Assembly: GCF_009796765.1 (NCBI RefSeq)
Contig: NZ_CP047023.1
Span: 4,137,501-4,201,500 of the forward strand
Source: Paraglaciecola sp. L3A3
GTDB lineage: Bacteria; Pseudomonadota; Gammaproteobacteria; Enterobacterales; Alteromonadaceae
DNA length: 64,000 nucleotides
Direction: 5' to 3'
Program-made: the position numbers and the translations under genes
Shown: positions 55,552 to 64,000 of the stretch, piece after piece
Position numbering within the stretch: the first letter of the stretch is position 1
Layout: every line of letters starts with the position of its first letter
The notes under the pieces: generated by a model
Databases searched by the model: none
The model's input: the letters and a program-made list of their open reading frames with translations, nothing else
Told to the model about the DNA's origin: nothing

Positions 55552-56816
55552 TCTGTAATCCTCGCTGGTACTGGCTTAGTTTTTTCGTTCTTACTGTAGA
55601 TATAAAGCAACGCAAAGAAACCAAAATACATAATAGTCAAAATCTGAGATGCAGTAATTTTCCAATTCTCTTGTGGTGTTCCACCTAAGTAACCTAAGAA
55701 AATAAATACCACAGCAAAGGTCAATAAGTTCCATCTATGTAAACCACAACGATAACGCCATGACTTCACTTTTCCACGGTCAATCCAAGGTAATAAGGCT
55801 AACGCAATAATCGCGGCAAACATTGCGATTACACCACCTAATTTATGGGGAACCGCTTTCAATATCGCGTAGAAAGGCGTGAAATACCAAACTGGGAAAA
55901 TATGTTCTGGTGTTTTCAGTGGGTTAGCAATTTCAAAGTTAGGATGCTCTAAGAAGTAACCACCCATTTCTGGGTTGAAGAACATGATGTAACAGAAAGC
56001 AATTAAGAATAAACTAAAGCCAACTAAATCTTTTAATACGATATGCGGGAAGAAAGGCACTATATCGTCAACAATATCGTACTTGTCAGTGTAATATTCA
56101 TGGATTTTAAACTTGGTTTTTTCGTCTTCAGTCAAAGAACCTTTCTTACGTTTAACATCTGTTCCATCTGGGTTGTTTGAACCCACTTCATGCAAGGCTA
56201 CAATGTGTAAAAACACTAAGATAACAATGACTAGAGGTAACGCGATAACATGTAACGCAAAGAATCGGTTAAGTGTCGCACCAGAAATAACATAATCACC
56301 TTGGATCCAGATAACTAAATCAGGGCCAATTACTGGAATAGCACTAAACAGAGATACAATTACTTGTGCCCCCCAATAAGACATTTGTCCCCATGGCAAT
56401 ACGTAACCCATAAAGGCTTCAGCCATAAGGGCTAGATAGATAAACATACCAAACAACCACAATAACTCGCGAGGTTTCTGATACGAGCCATATATCATGC
56501 CTCTAAACATGTGCAGATAAACAACTATGAAAAATGCCGAAGCACCAGTACTATGCATATAGCGCAGTAACCAGCCATACTCGACATCACGCATGATGTA
56601 CTCGACGGATGCAAACGCACCTTCTGAAGTGGGAGTAAAACTCATAGTTAACCAGACACCCGTGACTATTTGATTAACTAAAACAATGGTTGCCAAGAAA
56701 CCGAACATATACCAAAAGTTCATGTTTCGAGGTGCTGGATATTGAATGGCGTGCATATTGGCAACACGCATAATTGGCAGACGATACTCTACCCAATCCA
56801 TTAAATTTTTCCACAT
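55548..56816 (-). CDS. petB: Ubiquinol-cytochrome c reductase, cytochrome b
   Basis: This 422-residue integral membrane protein has about eight to nine helices. The haem ligands lie in LLRYMHSTGASAFF and later in FALHVIALPLVIV. The Qo-site segment is HIFPVWYFTPFYAIL, a variant of PEWYF. Full-length mitochondrial/proteobacterial-type cytochrome b. It is one base after petA. Confidence 0.94.
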   Translation of the reverse strand: MWKNLMDWVEYRLPIMRVANMHAIQYPAPRNMNFWYMFGFLATIVLVNQIVTGVWLTMSFTPTSEGAFASVEYIMRDVEYGWLLRYMHSTGASAFFIVVYLHMFRGMIYGSYQKPRELLWLFGMFIYLALMAEAFMGYVLPWGQMSYWGAQVIVSLFSAIPVIGPDLVIWIQGDYVISGATLNRFFALHVIALPLVIVILVFLHIVALHEVGSNNPDGTDVKRKKGSLTEDEKTKFKIHEYYTDKYDIVDDIVPFFPHIVLKDLVGFSLFLIAFCYIMFFNPEMGGYFLEHPNFEIANPLKTPEHIFPVWYFTPFYAILKAVPHKLGGVIAMFAAIIALALLPWIDRGKVKSWRYRCGLHRWNLLTFAVVFIFLGYLGGTPQENWKITASQILTIMYFGFFALLYIYSKNEKTKPVPARITE

Positions 56817-56817
56817 G

Positions 56818-57450
56818 CTATGCTGCCCCCTCTTCTGAACCGATCAAGATAGTGTTGTCGTCAAGAAACATATAAGGCGGCACCACTAAGTTTAATGGAG
56901 CGGGTACATTGTCAAACACTCGGCCAGCCATATCAAACTTAGAACCATGACAAGGGCAGAAAAAACCTTCAGGAACACCTTCAACGTATTGTTCAAAGGC
57001 ACCATCTTTCAAATGTTGAGGAGAACAACCTAAGTGAGTACATATGCCTACAAGTACTAGGAATTCTTCTTTCAACGAACGATAAGTGTTCTTAGCAAAT
57101 TCTGGCTGTTGCTCTTCTTCAGAGTTAGGATCTTTAAGTTGATCTTCCCAGTCAGCTAGTGAAGCTAACAATTCAGGCGTTCTTCGGGCAATCCATACAG
57201 GTTTACTACGCCAAATTACTCGAATCAACTGACCGGGTTCAATTTTACTTATATCAGCTTCAACATCTGCACCTGCCGCTTTTGCTTTAATACTTGGGTT
57301 CCAAGACGCAATAAAAGGCACCGCAGCACTGACTACACCGACACCACCAACAACAGACGTAGCAACAGTTAAAAATCTGCGCCTAGTACTATTGTCTGGT
57401 TGGTTTTCAGCTTCAGACGAATCGGGCGCATCTAAAGATACATTGCTCAT
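56818..57450 (-). CDS. petA: Ubiquinol-cytochrome c reductase, Rieske iron-sulphur subunit
   Basis: This 210-residue protein has a twin-arginine signal (STRRRFLTVAT) that also anchors it. The 2Fe-2S ligands are Cys137/His139 (CTHLGC) and Cys165/His168 (CPCHGS), with the disulphide pair Cys142/Cys167. It contains a longer acidic loop before the cluster (about 105-120), typical of gammaproteobacteria. It begins the petABC unit. Confidence 0.94.
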   Translation of the reverse strand: MSNVSLDAPDSSEAENQPDNSTRRRFLTVATSVVGGVGVVSAAVPFIASWNPSIKAKAAGADVEADISKIEPGQLIRVIWRSKPVWIARRTPELLASLADWEDQLKDPNSEEEQQPEFAKNTYRSLKEEFLVLVGICTHLGCSPQHLKDGAFEQYVEGVPEGFFCPCHGSKFDMAGRVFDNVPAPLNLVVPPYMFLDDNTILIGSEEGAA

Positions 57451-57675
57451 CCACTTATCTCCGAGGGTTGAATTGGTTTAACGTTTCAGATGTCGACCAT
57501 CAAAAAACGGTACAAACACTGAAAAAATTACAGCTATATTTATTAACAGAAAATGATAAAAGAAAACCCATATAAAAGACAAGGAATTATCCAATAAAAT
57601 GAAGAATAACTGACACTTAAGCTAATTTAGCAGTATAAATAGACAGAATGGGGAATTTTAATAATTTATTAACAA

Positions 57676-57705
57676 AAAAAAACCCAGCATAAGCCGGGTT
57701 TTTTG
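57676..57705 (-). terminator. Terminator after rpsI
   Basis: aacccagc/gccgggtt (7 of 8 pairs) has an A run on one side and a T run on the other. It lies 34 bp beyond rpsI; the opposite orientation would also work. Confidence 0.85.
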
Positions 57706-57738
57706 AACGTATTCTTTGGTAAGAATATCGCCTGACAA

Positions 57739-58131
57739 TTAACGTTTTGAGAATTGTGGGCGTTTACGTGCTTTATGAAGACCAACTTTCTTACGTTCAA
57801 CTTTACGTGCATCACGAGTAACAAAGCCCGCTTTACGTAATGCTGGACGAAGTGTTTCGTCAAATTCCATCAAAGCACGTGTAATGCCGTGACGGATTGC
57901 ACCAGCTTGACCACTAATACCACCACCAGCAACGGTGACGTAAAGGTCAAACTTCTCTGTCATTTCAACTAGTTCTAGTGGTTGACGCACGATCATACGT
58001 GCAGTCTCACGACCGAAGAACTCGTCAAGAGGACGTTTATTAACAACTATGTTGCCACTACCTGCACGAAGGAAAACACGAGCGGTAGAACTTTTGCGTC
58101 GGCCAGTGCCGTAATATTGATTATCTGCCAT
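57739..58131 (-). CDS. rpsI: 30S ribosomal protein S9
   Basis: This 130-residue protein opens [17 protein letters not shown]. It has [17 protein letters not shown] and the highly basic C-terminal tail ending KRPQFSKR that reaches the ribosomal P-site. It is 12 bp behind rplM as usual. Confidence 0.97.
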   Translation of the reverse strand: MADNQYYGTGRRKSSTARVFLRAGSGNIVVNKRPLDEFFGRETARMIVRQPLELVEMTEKFDLYVTVAGGGISGQAGAIRHGITRALMEFDETLRPALRKAGFVTRDARKVERKKVGLHKARKRPQFSKR

Positions 58132-58143
58132 CTGTAATATTCC

Positions 58144-58572
58144 TTAAATGTCTAATACTTGAGGCTGCTGAGCAGCATGATTATGCTCAGGACCTGCGTA
58201 TACTTTCATTTTGCGGAACATATCGCGTCCAAGAGGACCTTTAGGCAACATACCTTTAACCGCTTTTTCAATGATCATTTCTGGTTTGTGAGCTAGCAAC
58301 TTTTCAAAAGTTGTGTCTTTAAGACCGCCCGGATAACCAGAGTGAGAATAATAGATTTTGCCTTTGGCTTTGTTGCCAGTGACAGTAATCTTATCAGCGT
58401 TGATCACTACTATATAGTCACCAGTGTCCACATGAGGTGTGTACTCTGGCTTATGCTTGCCACGTAGGCGGCTTGCGATTTCAGTCGCTAAACGACCAAG
58501 TGTTTTGTCTGCGGCGTCAACCACATACCATTCACGTTTTACCGTTTCTGGCTTTGCAACAAAAGTTTTCAT
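58144..58572 (-). CDS. rplM: 50S ribosomal protein L13
   Basis: This 142-residue protein has [17 protein letters not shown] and the [19 protein letters not shown] motif. It heads the rplM-rpsI operon. In E. coli L13 represses its own mRNA through the leader; a similar function here is possible but I see no proven site. Confidence 0.97.
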   Translation of the reverse strand: MKTFVAKPETVKREWYVVDAADKTLGRLATEIASRLRGKHKPEYTPHVDTGDYIVVINADKITVTGNKAKGKIYYSHSGYPGGLKDTTFEKLLAHKPEMIIEKAVKGMLPKGPLGRDMFRKMKVYAGPEHNHAAQQPQVLDI

Positions 58573-58836
58573 TTTTAATTACCCGAAAAATATAATAATC
58601 GTTACTTTGGTTTCTACTTGTATAGATACTTATTAAAGCCATCTTTACAATCTGCAAGAAACCGCTAAAAATCAATACTTTGACCCCTTCGAGTCGTATG
58701 ATTTATCCGCTTTCCCAAAGCGGGGGCAACTGGGCAGGGCGCGAATTATACAGAAGTTGCTCCAAAACGCGAGTATAAATTTTAAGCTTTTAATGTTTTT
58801 TCGTGAAAAATCAGCTTTAGGATGTAAATCTCTCCA
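58573..58836 (-). promoter_or_regulatory. Promoter and leader of rplM-rpsI
   Basis: The tataat word on the minus strand at 58745-58750 gives a likely -10 about 170 bp before rplM, so the leader is long. A short palindrome (gctttcccaaagc) near 58710 lies within the transcribed part. Confidence 0.45.
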
Positions 58837-59643
58837 TTAACGCTTGGGCACCAACAATGCCGGATCTAATCTTTCACCAAACCAATTGATCCGCCAGTCT
58901 AGGTGAGCGCCAGTCACACGGCCTGTGGCACCAATTTCAGCGACCAAGTCCCCTTGTTTGACTTTGGTACCGGCTTTTACGTGGCCTTTGCTTAAATGGA
59001 TAAAGGTTGAAGACACACCAAAGCCGTGATCGATAATCATAGTGCCACCTGAGTAATACATATCTGACACAAATAAGGTGACTATGCCATCGGCTGGTGC
59101 GTATACAGGCGTACCCGTTGGCCCCGCTACATCTACACCAAAATGGGGGCGTTTAGGTACACCGTTAAACACTCGTCTGCTACCATAAACCCCGCTGATT
59201 GGCCCTTCAGCTGGCCAGATGAAATCTTGAGTAAAAAACAAATGACTAGAGTCAGTTGCTCTGGCTTTAGCCACTTGTAAATTGTCTTGTTTAATTCTGT
59301 CTAATACTTCTTTAGGCGGGCTGACGTATTTGCTTTCCACCCCTTCAATTTTTTGTTCTTGGTAGGTACGTTTTATTAACGTGAGTGACTGTTGATGCTT
59401 TTGCCCTTGTGTGTCTTGCCAGCTGAGTTGATGAGTTAATGCCGCATCACGACCAAAGCCAAAAGCAAAATGTCCCTCTTTGGATACTTTAATTGACTTG
59501 TCGTTTAACCATACTTGACTGCCAGCCGGTAATTTACCACGAACTAGACTGCCTTGAGTGAGTTCACCTTGCAACTGAATATCAGCTGAAAATACAGCAA
59601 AGCTAGCGATAGTAAGTAGTAACATACCAAGGTGTTTAAGCAT
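58837..59643 (-). CDS. Secreted M23-family (LytM-like) peptidase
   Basis: This 268-residue protein has a signal peptide (cut near VFS^AD, residue 19-20). A beta-sandwich region (to about 125) precedes the LytM domain: GSRRVFNGVPKRPHFGVDVA (HxxxD zinc ligands) and TGAHLDWRINWF. The usual HxH motif reads HLD. This fits a subfamily of periplasmic M23 proteins, but enzymatic activity cannot be assumed. It overlaps the upstream PTPS-like gene by eight bases. Confidence 0.8.
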   Translation of the reverse strand: MLKHLGMLLLTIASFAVFSADIQLQGELTQGSLVRGKLPAGSQVWLNDKSIKVSKEGHFAFGFGRDAALTHQLSWQDTQGQKHQQSLTLIKRTYQEQKIEGVESKYVSPPKEVLDRIKQDNLQVAKARATDSSHLFFTQDFIWPAEGPISGVYGSRRVFNGVPKRPHFGVDVAGPTGTPVYAPADGIVTLFVSDMYYSGGTMIIDHGFGVSSTFIHLSKGHVKAGTKVKQGDLVAEIGATGRVTGAHLDWRINWFGERLDPALLVPKR

Positions 59644-60511
59644 GAGCTATCGCCCCTTTACCTACACCTTCAAAGGCTAAAACTTTAAATTCATTATTAG
59701 GAGATAATCGCTGCTGCTCTTCTAACATATATTGGGCTAAACACTCTACCGTTGTATCTGTTTGGATCAATTCAGCTTCGGCTTTAGGAATAGCCATTTC
59801 AAAACGGCCTTGAGATGATTCGTAAGCAAAAACAAAGTGTTGAGAAAAGTCGATGTTATCTACTTTGAGGTTGGTGACACTCTCATTAACTATATCTTCT
59901 TCAGAGCCAATATAAATATCACTCCAACGTTTTGCCCAATACTCTTGCCAAAGGTTGCTAGGTTGTTGGTTTTCAAACACTAGCACTTTTGATCTATGGC
60001 CATGGGCAATACGTTGGCAATTACCTTCATGTTTTTTAAGACCATGGGTATAGTGATAAAAAGGGCTATTAATCACTTCTGCTCTAAGGATTAGTTCAAT
60101 ACCTTGTACGTTTTCTGGTAAGTGCGTGGCTATCACGTCTTTTAAATAATCACTGACAGAAGGCATAGTCACCTGCTCTGAGTAGATAAAAGCGTAAGCT
60201 TCTGCTGGACAATTTAAATGAATAGAATGATCATTAGGACGGATGAAATCTACTTTAACTATATCGTTTTTTTCATCACGGTTGATCATACTAAAACTAT
60301 GATCGACAGGTACCAATAATTTATGATCGATATATTCATCAATCAAAAATTTAAGTTGTTTTTTTACCTTACCGAAATCTAACACCATACTCTCTTCATT
60401 AAGGTCACCGTTGAGGATCACATCGACAATCCAGCTTTCTCCCACCATACCCCGCTCAGCGCATAAGTAAGAAAAGTCCATAACGGTTAAATCATTAACG
60501 AATAATTGCAT
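59636..60511 (-). CDS. Tandem 6-pyruvoyl-tetrahydropterin synthase/QueD-like protein
   Basis: This 291-residue protein, over twice the length of QueD, appears to hold two PTPS folds. The N-half (about 1-140) has SMVLDFGKVKKQLKFLIDEY and IDHKLL, with Asp62-His63 as in the QueD catalytic pair, and a PAEAYA segment, but lacks the HGH zinc motif. The C-half (about 141-291) has His156, Cys165, His170 and His172 (HGLKKHEGNCQRIAHGHR), i.e. the zinc and Cys ligands, and a TTVECLA segment. It lacks the Asp-His pair. A composite active site between the halves is possible. No queuosine genes are adjacent. Activity is uncertain. Confidence 0.7.
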   Translation of the reverse strand: MQLFVNDLTVMDFSYLCAERGMVGESWIVDVILNGDLNEESMVLDFGKVKKQLKFLIDEYIDHKLLVPVDHSFSMINRDEKNDIVKVDFIRPNDHSIHLNCPAEAYAFIYSEQVTMPSVSDYLKDVIATHLPENVQGIELILRAEVINSPFYHYTHGLKKHEGNCQRIAHGHRSKVLVFENQQPSNLWQEYWAKRWSDIYIGSEEDIVNESVTNLKVDNIDFSQHFVFAYESSQGRFEMAIPKAEAELIQTDTTVECLAQYMLEEQQRLSPNNEFKVLAFEGVGKGAIAHA

Positions 60512-60575
60512 ATAAAATTGTGTCTACTTTAATAAATGGTTAAAACAAGTTGATAAGAAACCTAGTCGGCTAATA

Positions 60576-61646
60576 TCAACTTTGTGATTTTAATAACTGG
60601 TCTTTGAGATTAGGTGGTATACCACGGATCATCAAAGTATCTGAGCCAGCATCATAACTGACTCTGTCACCTAATAATTTGCGTTCAAAGCTTAAAGATA
60701 TGCCACCGCCTTGCCCAGCAAACTTGGCTAGTGTTTTTAAAGCACTTCGATCTGCTTGAAATTGTTCTTCAACAGGTTGTTCTGCATTTTGATTAAACTG
60801 TTCAAAACTAACATGGTCACTAGGCAATTTTGCGGCTAATTCTTGGATCTGAATGTCTTCGCCCATTTCCAGTTTTTCTTTGTAATAATCAGAAACCGCC
60901 TCTCTAGCTTGATGTTTCTCTGTAGGATCTAACTCCTCAGCAGCTAAAAATGCATCAACAGTGGTAAGTAACTGTTTATTTTGTTGCTTAACATCAACCA
61001 ACTCTTCACAACCAATAAAATGCATGAAGAAGTCTGACACCTTACGGCCCATTCGACCTTTGATAAAACTAATATATCTTTGTTGTTCAGCACTCACATC
61101 TAACTGAGTTAAATCGATCCTGACAGCTAATTGCATTTTCGCTAAATCTAAATGATCACTACTGCTTAATTCTAATTCACGATTAATTTCAACGTGTTGT
61201 TTAGTATTAATCATGGCAATCATTAAATAATCTGTGGCAAGAAACTGATAATGACTAAACACTACAAAGCCAGTTTCTAATGTACCGGTATCGATCAAAG
61301 ATTTTTTTAACAACTCGCTAGCTTGGATACTAAACTCAACAAAATCAATTTCTTCACTCTGCATTTTTTCTAACAAAGTTTTGAATTGCACCGCATGAGG
61401 TTTTAATACAGTTTGCTCAGACTCGTCTTCGCTTTCAACGCTGACACTGACGATTTCAGCCTGAGGTTCAACAAAACAACCAACCCCTTTACCCGGCTTA
61501 GTATTAAAAGCATGATTAATTTGTTGGGCTAAGTTTTCAATTTCTGGACTAACGTCAAAGCAACTAGCCCTTGGAACCAGAGTCAATTCTTCTTGTTGAT
61601 TGACTGCTAGTTGATGTACAACAAAGTGGTGAATTAACGCACTCAC
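60576..61646 (-). CDS. ndpA: Nucleoid-associated protein NdpA/YejK
   Basis: This 356-residue family member begins IHHFVVHQLAVNQQEELTLVPR and has FIKGRMGRKVSDFFMHFIGCEE. The start codon is GTG with AAGGAA before it. The protein is found on the nucleoid and modulates topology in relatives. It is divergent from yejL and yejM, as in enterobacteria. Confidence 0.92.
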   Translation of the reverse strand: MSALIHHFVVHQLAVNQQEELTLVPRASCFDVSPEIENLAQQINHAFNTKPGKGVGCFVEPQAEIVSVSVESEDESEQTVLKPHAVQFKTLLEKMQSEEIDFVEFSIQASELLKKSLIDTGTLETGFVVFSHYQFLATDYLMIAMINTKQHVEINRELELSSSDHLDLAKMQLAVRIDLTQLDVSAEQQRYISFIKGRMGRKVSDFFMHFIGCEELVDVKQQNKQLLTTVDAFLAAEELDPTEKHQAREAVSDYYKEKLEMGEDIQIQELAAKLPSDHVSFEQFNQNAEQPVEEQFQADRSALKTLAKFAGQGGGISLSFERKLLGDRVSYDAGSDTLMIRGIPPNLKDQLLKSQS

Positions 61647-61765
61647 ATTATTTCCTTAGTTAAATTCAATTAAATTAGCCTGTTAATGTTTGTTTATTCG
61701 CAATTTAACCAGACCATTGTTACTATCGCGATAATATTATTCGTAAAATTTTTAGAGCACAGCAC

Positions 61766-61984
61766 ATGCCGCAACAATCCAAATATTCTGATAGCCAATT
61801 TGAGGCTATCATGCATGACATTATTATCGCACTTGAAAAACATCAAGCCAATCGCGACCTTTCACTTATGGTCTTGGGTAATCTCATTACTAATATTTTT
61901 CAGCAACAAGTTAACGAAAAACAACGTAAACAAATGGCTGAACAGTTTACACAAGTGCTATTAAAAAGTATCAATGGAAAATAA
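61766..61984 (+). CDS. yejL: YejL/UPF0352 family protein
   Basis: This 72-residue helical protein (KYSDSQFEAIMHDIIIALEK, DLSLMVLGNLITNIF) matches UPF0352. It lies between ndpA and yejM, its standard place. An overlapping frame at 61686-61964 is not a gene. Function unknown. Confidence 0.9.
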   Translation: MPQQSKYSDSQFEAIMHDIIIALEKHQANRDLSLMVLGNLITNIFQQQVNEKQRKQMAEQFTQVLLKSINGK

Positions 61985-62008
61985 AAAAATTAAGGGCTTA
62001 CACTCTCA

Positions 62009-63556
62009 ATGATCTTAACTGAAACTCCACGTCGAAAATTAGTTACCCAATTAGTCAATTGGGGACATTGGTTTACTTTGTTAAATATTATCATTGCCAT
62101 CACTATAGCCGGCATTTATATCTTAAACTCTCCTATGCCTGAAACAACATTGGGAGTGGTATATTTATTGGTAAATTGGGTAAGCCACGTTGGCTTTCTA
62201 ACTTTTTTTGCCTTCGTAATCTTGATACTGCCTTTATGTTATCTAGCCAAAAATGCTAAAACCGTGAAAATAGTCAGTTCAATTTTGGCTGCATTGGGCT
62301 TAGCTTCCCTTGGTTTTGACGCCCTACTTTACAATAAATATGGTGTGCACCTAAGTATCAACTCTGCTGATATCATCAGACATGAAGCACAAACTGTTAT
62401 TGCTCAATTTAGTTGGCAGCAATGGGGATATTTGTTATTTCTATTTTTAGCTTGGTTGTCGTTTCAACTGGTTGTGGCTAATGCATTATGGGCTCGAATT
62501 GATAGGCTACAAAAACGTCGCTGGGGATTTCCTATCAGTGGCTTTTTTGTCAGTTGTTTTGTCGCAAGTCATGCATTACACGTTTGGGCTGATGCCAATT
62601 TATATCAACCCATAGTGCAGCAAGACAATATATTCCCACTGTCTTACCCTGCCACTGCAAAAACCTTAATGGCACGCTATAGCCTGTTAGATATTGAAGA
62701 TTATCAACAACGTAAAGCTTTGCAGTTTAATCATACTCTGAAAGGTATTTCTTACCCTTCGTCACCAGTATATTGCCCTGTGAATAAAAGTAGTAAAGTA
62801 CTGTTATTAGCGATAGCTGAAGGTAAGGTTCCTCAACAAATACCGGGGTTAGTGAAAGGGCAAAATCACTATGGATTTCATTCTTCAGCAATCAGCGGGA
62901 TTAATTCCATTTTATATGGTCTACCTGAGTTGTATCACCAATCATTGCAAGAATATCAACCTATTCTACTCAACTTACCTCGTTCAATGGGTTTGGATGT
63001 ATCCTTATATTTACCCAACAATAAGCAAGAACCTCTTAATCCATTCATTGCAGATTGGGCACAGTTCAAGCAAAAAATAACAAATGCTAACAGCAATTTG
63101 TCTGTGGGCTTTATTGAAGCCAAACAATTATCAGAGTTATTAACTGATTCTGTTTTAGCTGAATACCAAATAATCATCACTAATCTAGCCAGTGCTGATA
63201 ATTTAAAACAATTATTATTTACCAATATTCCATTAAACAAAGTGTTATCGAGTCAGGAAGATTTAGCACCGACAGCTCTCACTTTATTAGGCTGTAATGC
63301 TCAAACCAGAACTTATAGTACAGGCAATAGTTTAACCACAAACTCTGGTGTTAATTACGTAGTAGGCACCCAAGGCAGTAAAGTTTTATTACTAAATAAC
63401 AATCAGAGAATCGAAATAATGAACAATGGTAGTGTCAAAATATTTGATTTAGACAACAGCCAAGAATTATTTACCCCAATTAATACCGACCTATTAAGCC
63501 AAGGCATTAAAAACTTAACCCACTTTTCTGCTAAACGTTCATATAAAAATCAGTAA
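62009..63556 (+). CDS. yejM: YejM/PbgA-type inner-membrane protein (DUF3413), short form
   Basis: This 515-residue protein has five N-terminal membrane helices (to about residue 190) and a periplasmic domain of the alkaline phosphatase/sulfatase superfamily. E. coli YejM (586 residues) is non-catalytic and controls LpxC turnover through LapB. This one is about 70 residues shorter and its periplasmic domain is strongly eroded. The expected nucleophile region and HxxP-type motifs were not recognisable. The N-terminal membrane part, which carries the regulatory function, is intact. Confidence 0.82.
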   Translation: MILTETPRRKLVTQLVNWGHWFTLLNIIIAITIAGIYILNSPMPETTLGVVYLLVNWVSHVGFLTFFAFVILILPLCYLAKNAKTVKIVSSILAALGLASLGFDALLYNKYGVHLSINSADIIRHEAQTVIAQFSWQQWGYLLFLFLAWLSFQLVVANALWARIDRLQKRRWGFPISGFFVSCFVASHALHVWADANLYQPIVQQDNIFPLSYPATAKTLMARYSLLDIEDYQQRKALQFNHTLKGISYPSSPVYCPVNKSSKVLLLAIAEGKVPQQIPGLVKGQNHYGFHSSAISGINSILYGLPELYHQSLQEYQPILLNLPRSMGLDVSLYLPNNKQEPLNPFIADWAQFKQKITNANSNLSVGFIEAKQLSELLTDSVLAEYQIIITNLASADNLKQLLFTNIPLNKVLSSQEDLAPTALTLLGCNAQTRTYSTGNSLTTNSGVNYVVGTQGSKVLLLNNNQRIEIMNNGSVKIFDLDNSQELFTPINTDLLSQGIKNLTHFSAKRSYKNQ

Positions 63557-63565
63557 TTATCTTTA

Positions 63566-63594
63566 ACTGTAAGCAGAGTCACTCTGCTTACAGT
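63566..63594 (+). terminator. Hairpin after yejM
   Basis: A 13-bp perfect stem actgtaagcagag/ctctgcttacagt has the 3-nt loop tca. The following T-run is short (gttattctt). Confidence 0.75.
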
Positions 63595-63667
63595 GAGTTA
63601 TTCTTCACAATCTCTCATCATTTTTTTAATTTCGTGCTTGACTATTTGACCTGCCTGCAATAAGTTA

Positions 63668-63686
63668 AATGCAAATCATTCTCATT
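63668..63686. promoter_or_regulatory. Fur box
   Basis: AATGCAAATCATTCTCATT differs at two positions from AATGATAATCATTCTCATT, a common Fur-site form. It overlaps the probable promoter (TTGACT at about 63641, a 17-base spacer, then TAAGTT) of the following gene, 13 bp before its ATG. Confidence 0.8.
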
Positions 63687-63698
63687 TACAATGAAACC

Positions 63699-64000
63699 AT
63701 GTCAATTAATTATTGTTTTACATTTTCAGCGATTGAATTAACCGTTCGTTACTGCGATAACCAAAGTAAAGATTTAGGGATTATTAGCAGCTACGTACAT
63801 ATTGGATTACAAAGGGCAAAAAATCTTAAACAGCTAAAAAGTGTGCGTTCAGCCCATATGCGTGTGATAGACACGTTAATTGATACTATGTGTGACAACG
63901 CATTACCCCTTGCATGGCGCCAACACTGTCACCTCTATATAAAACGATTATTACCTTTACTTTTCGAAATGTTAGAACCTGCAAAATATAACCAAAAAGT
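63699..64000 (+). CDS. Fur-regulated hypothetical protein (FagA-like), 3' end outside window
   Basis: One hundred codons from ATG 63699 remain open at the right edge. It reads a helical, Arg- and Leu-rich protein with HMRVIDTLIDTMCDNALPLAWRQHC. The ALPLxWR segment resembles FagA proteins of the Fur-controlled fumC-fagA-sodA group, and the Fur box agrees with this. The likeness is short and I hold it as tentative. The downstream genes are not visible. Confidence 0.5.
   Translation, partial: MSINYCFTFSAIELTVRYCDNQSKDLGIISSYVHIGLQRAKNLKQLKSVRSAHMRVIDTLIDTMCDNALPLAWRQHCHLYIKRLLPLLFEMLEPAKYNQK

Overview
The window reads as a chromosome segment of a marine gammaproteobacterium of the Alteromonadales, probably Alteromonadaceae (Paraglaciecola/Glaciecola-like). 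This is inference from gene content and order: AT-rich DNA, a divergent argE / argCBFGH-argA cluster, the zwf-pgl-edd-glk-eda block facing hexR and pyk, the lpoA-yraN-diaA-dolP and rplM-rpsI-petABC-sspAB blocks, and secreted polysaccharide-degrading enzymes (a GH86-type agarase/porphyranase, a GH5 endoglucanase and a beta-helix carbohydrate-active protein).

Layout. 1-8.6 kb is accessory. It holds the 3' part of a RAYT-type transposase, short-unit repeat arrays on both sides of an isolated MSHA-like pilin gene, a secreted serine hydrolase, two divergent paralogous phosphoribosyltransferases and a GH86-type lipoprotein. 8.6-10.7 kb holds decayed DNA (an AraC fragment between two small inverted-repeat elements), a DedA/YqaA membrane protein and a CsbD protein. 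10.7-18.6 kb is a signalling stretch on the + strand: a MATE transporter, a GGDEF-EAL protein, and an NCS1-permease-fused hybrid histidine kinase overlapping a LuxR-type response regulator. 18.6-24.3 kb holds a sugar-isomerase gene remnant, a YbjQ protein, a secreted alpha/beta hydrolase, and a membrane-bound AraC regulator divergent from the GH5 enzyme.

24.6-33.5 kb is arginine biosynthesis with an ARG box between argE and argC, followed by a HopJ-like gene. 33.5-38.6 kb encodes a membrane-anchored di-haem peroxidase, the beta-helix protein with a GlyGly-CTERM tail, and a periplasmic solute-binding-like protein. 38.7-47.2 kb is the Entner-Doudoroff glucose block with HexR and pyruvate kinase. 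HexR-type palindromes lie in both the zwf-hexR and hexR-pyk gaps.

47.2-64 kb is mostly housekeeping: a 2OG-Fe(II) oxygenase, a DnaQ-like exonuclease, rsmI, lpoA-yraN-diaA-dolP, sspBA, petABC, rpsI-rplM, an M23 peptidase, a tandem PTPS/QueD-like protein, the nucleoid protein NdpA/YejK, yejL and a short yejM. The window ends in a Fur-box-preceded gene that runs off the edge.

No rRNA, tRNA, CRISPR array, prophage or biosynthetic cluster was seen. The items most worth a second look are the linked repeat arrays and the RAYT, the paired small inverted-repeat elements A and B that occur together at two loci, the transporter-fused kinase, and the tandem PTPS protein whose active-site residues are divided between its two halves.
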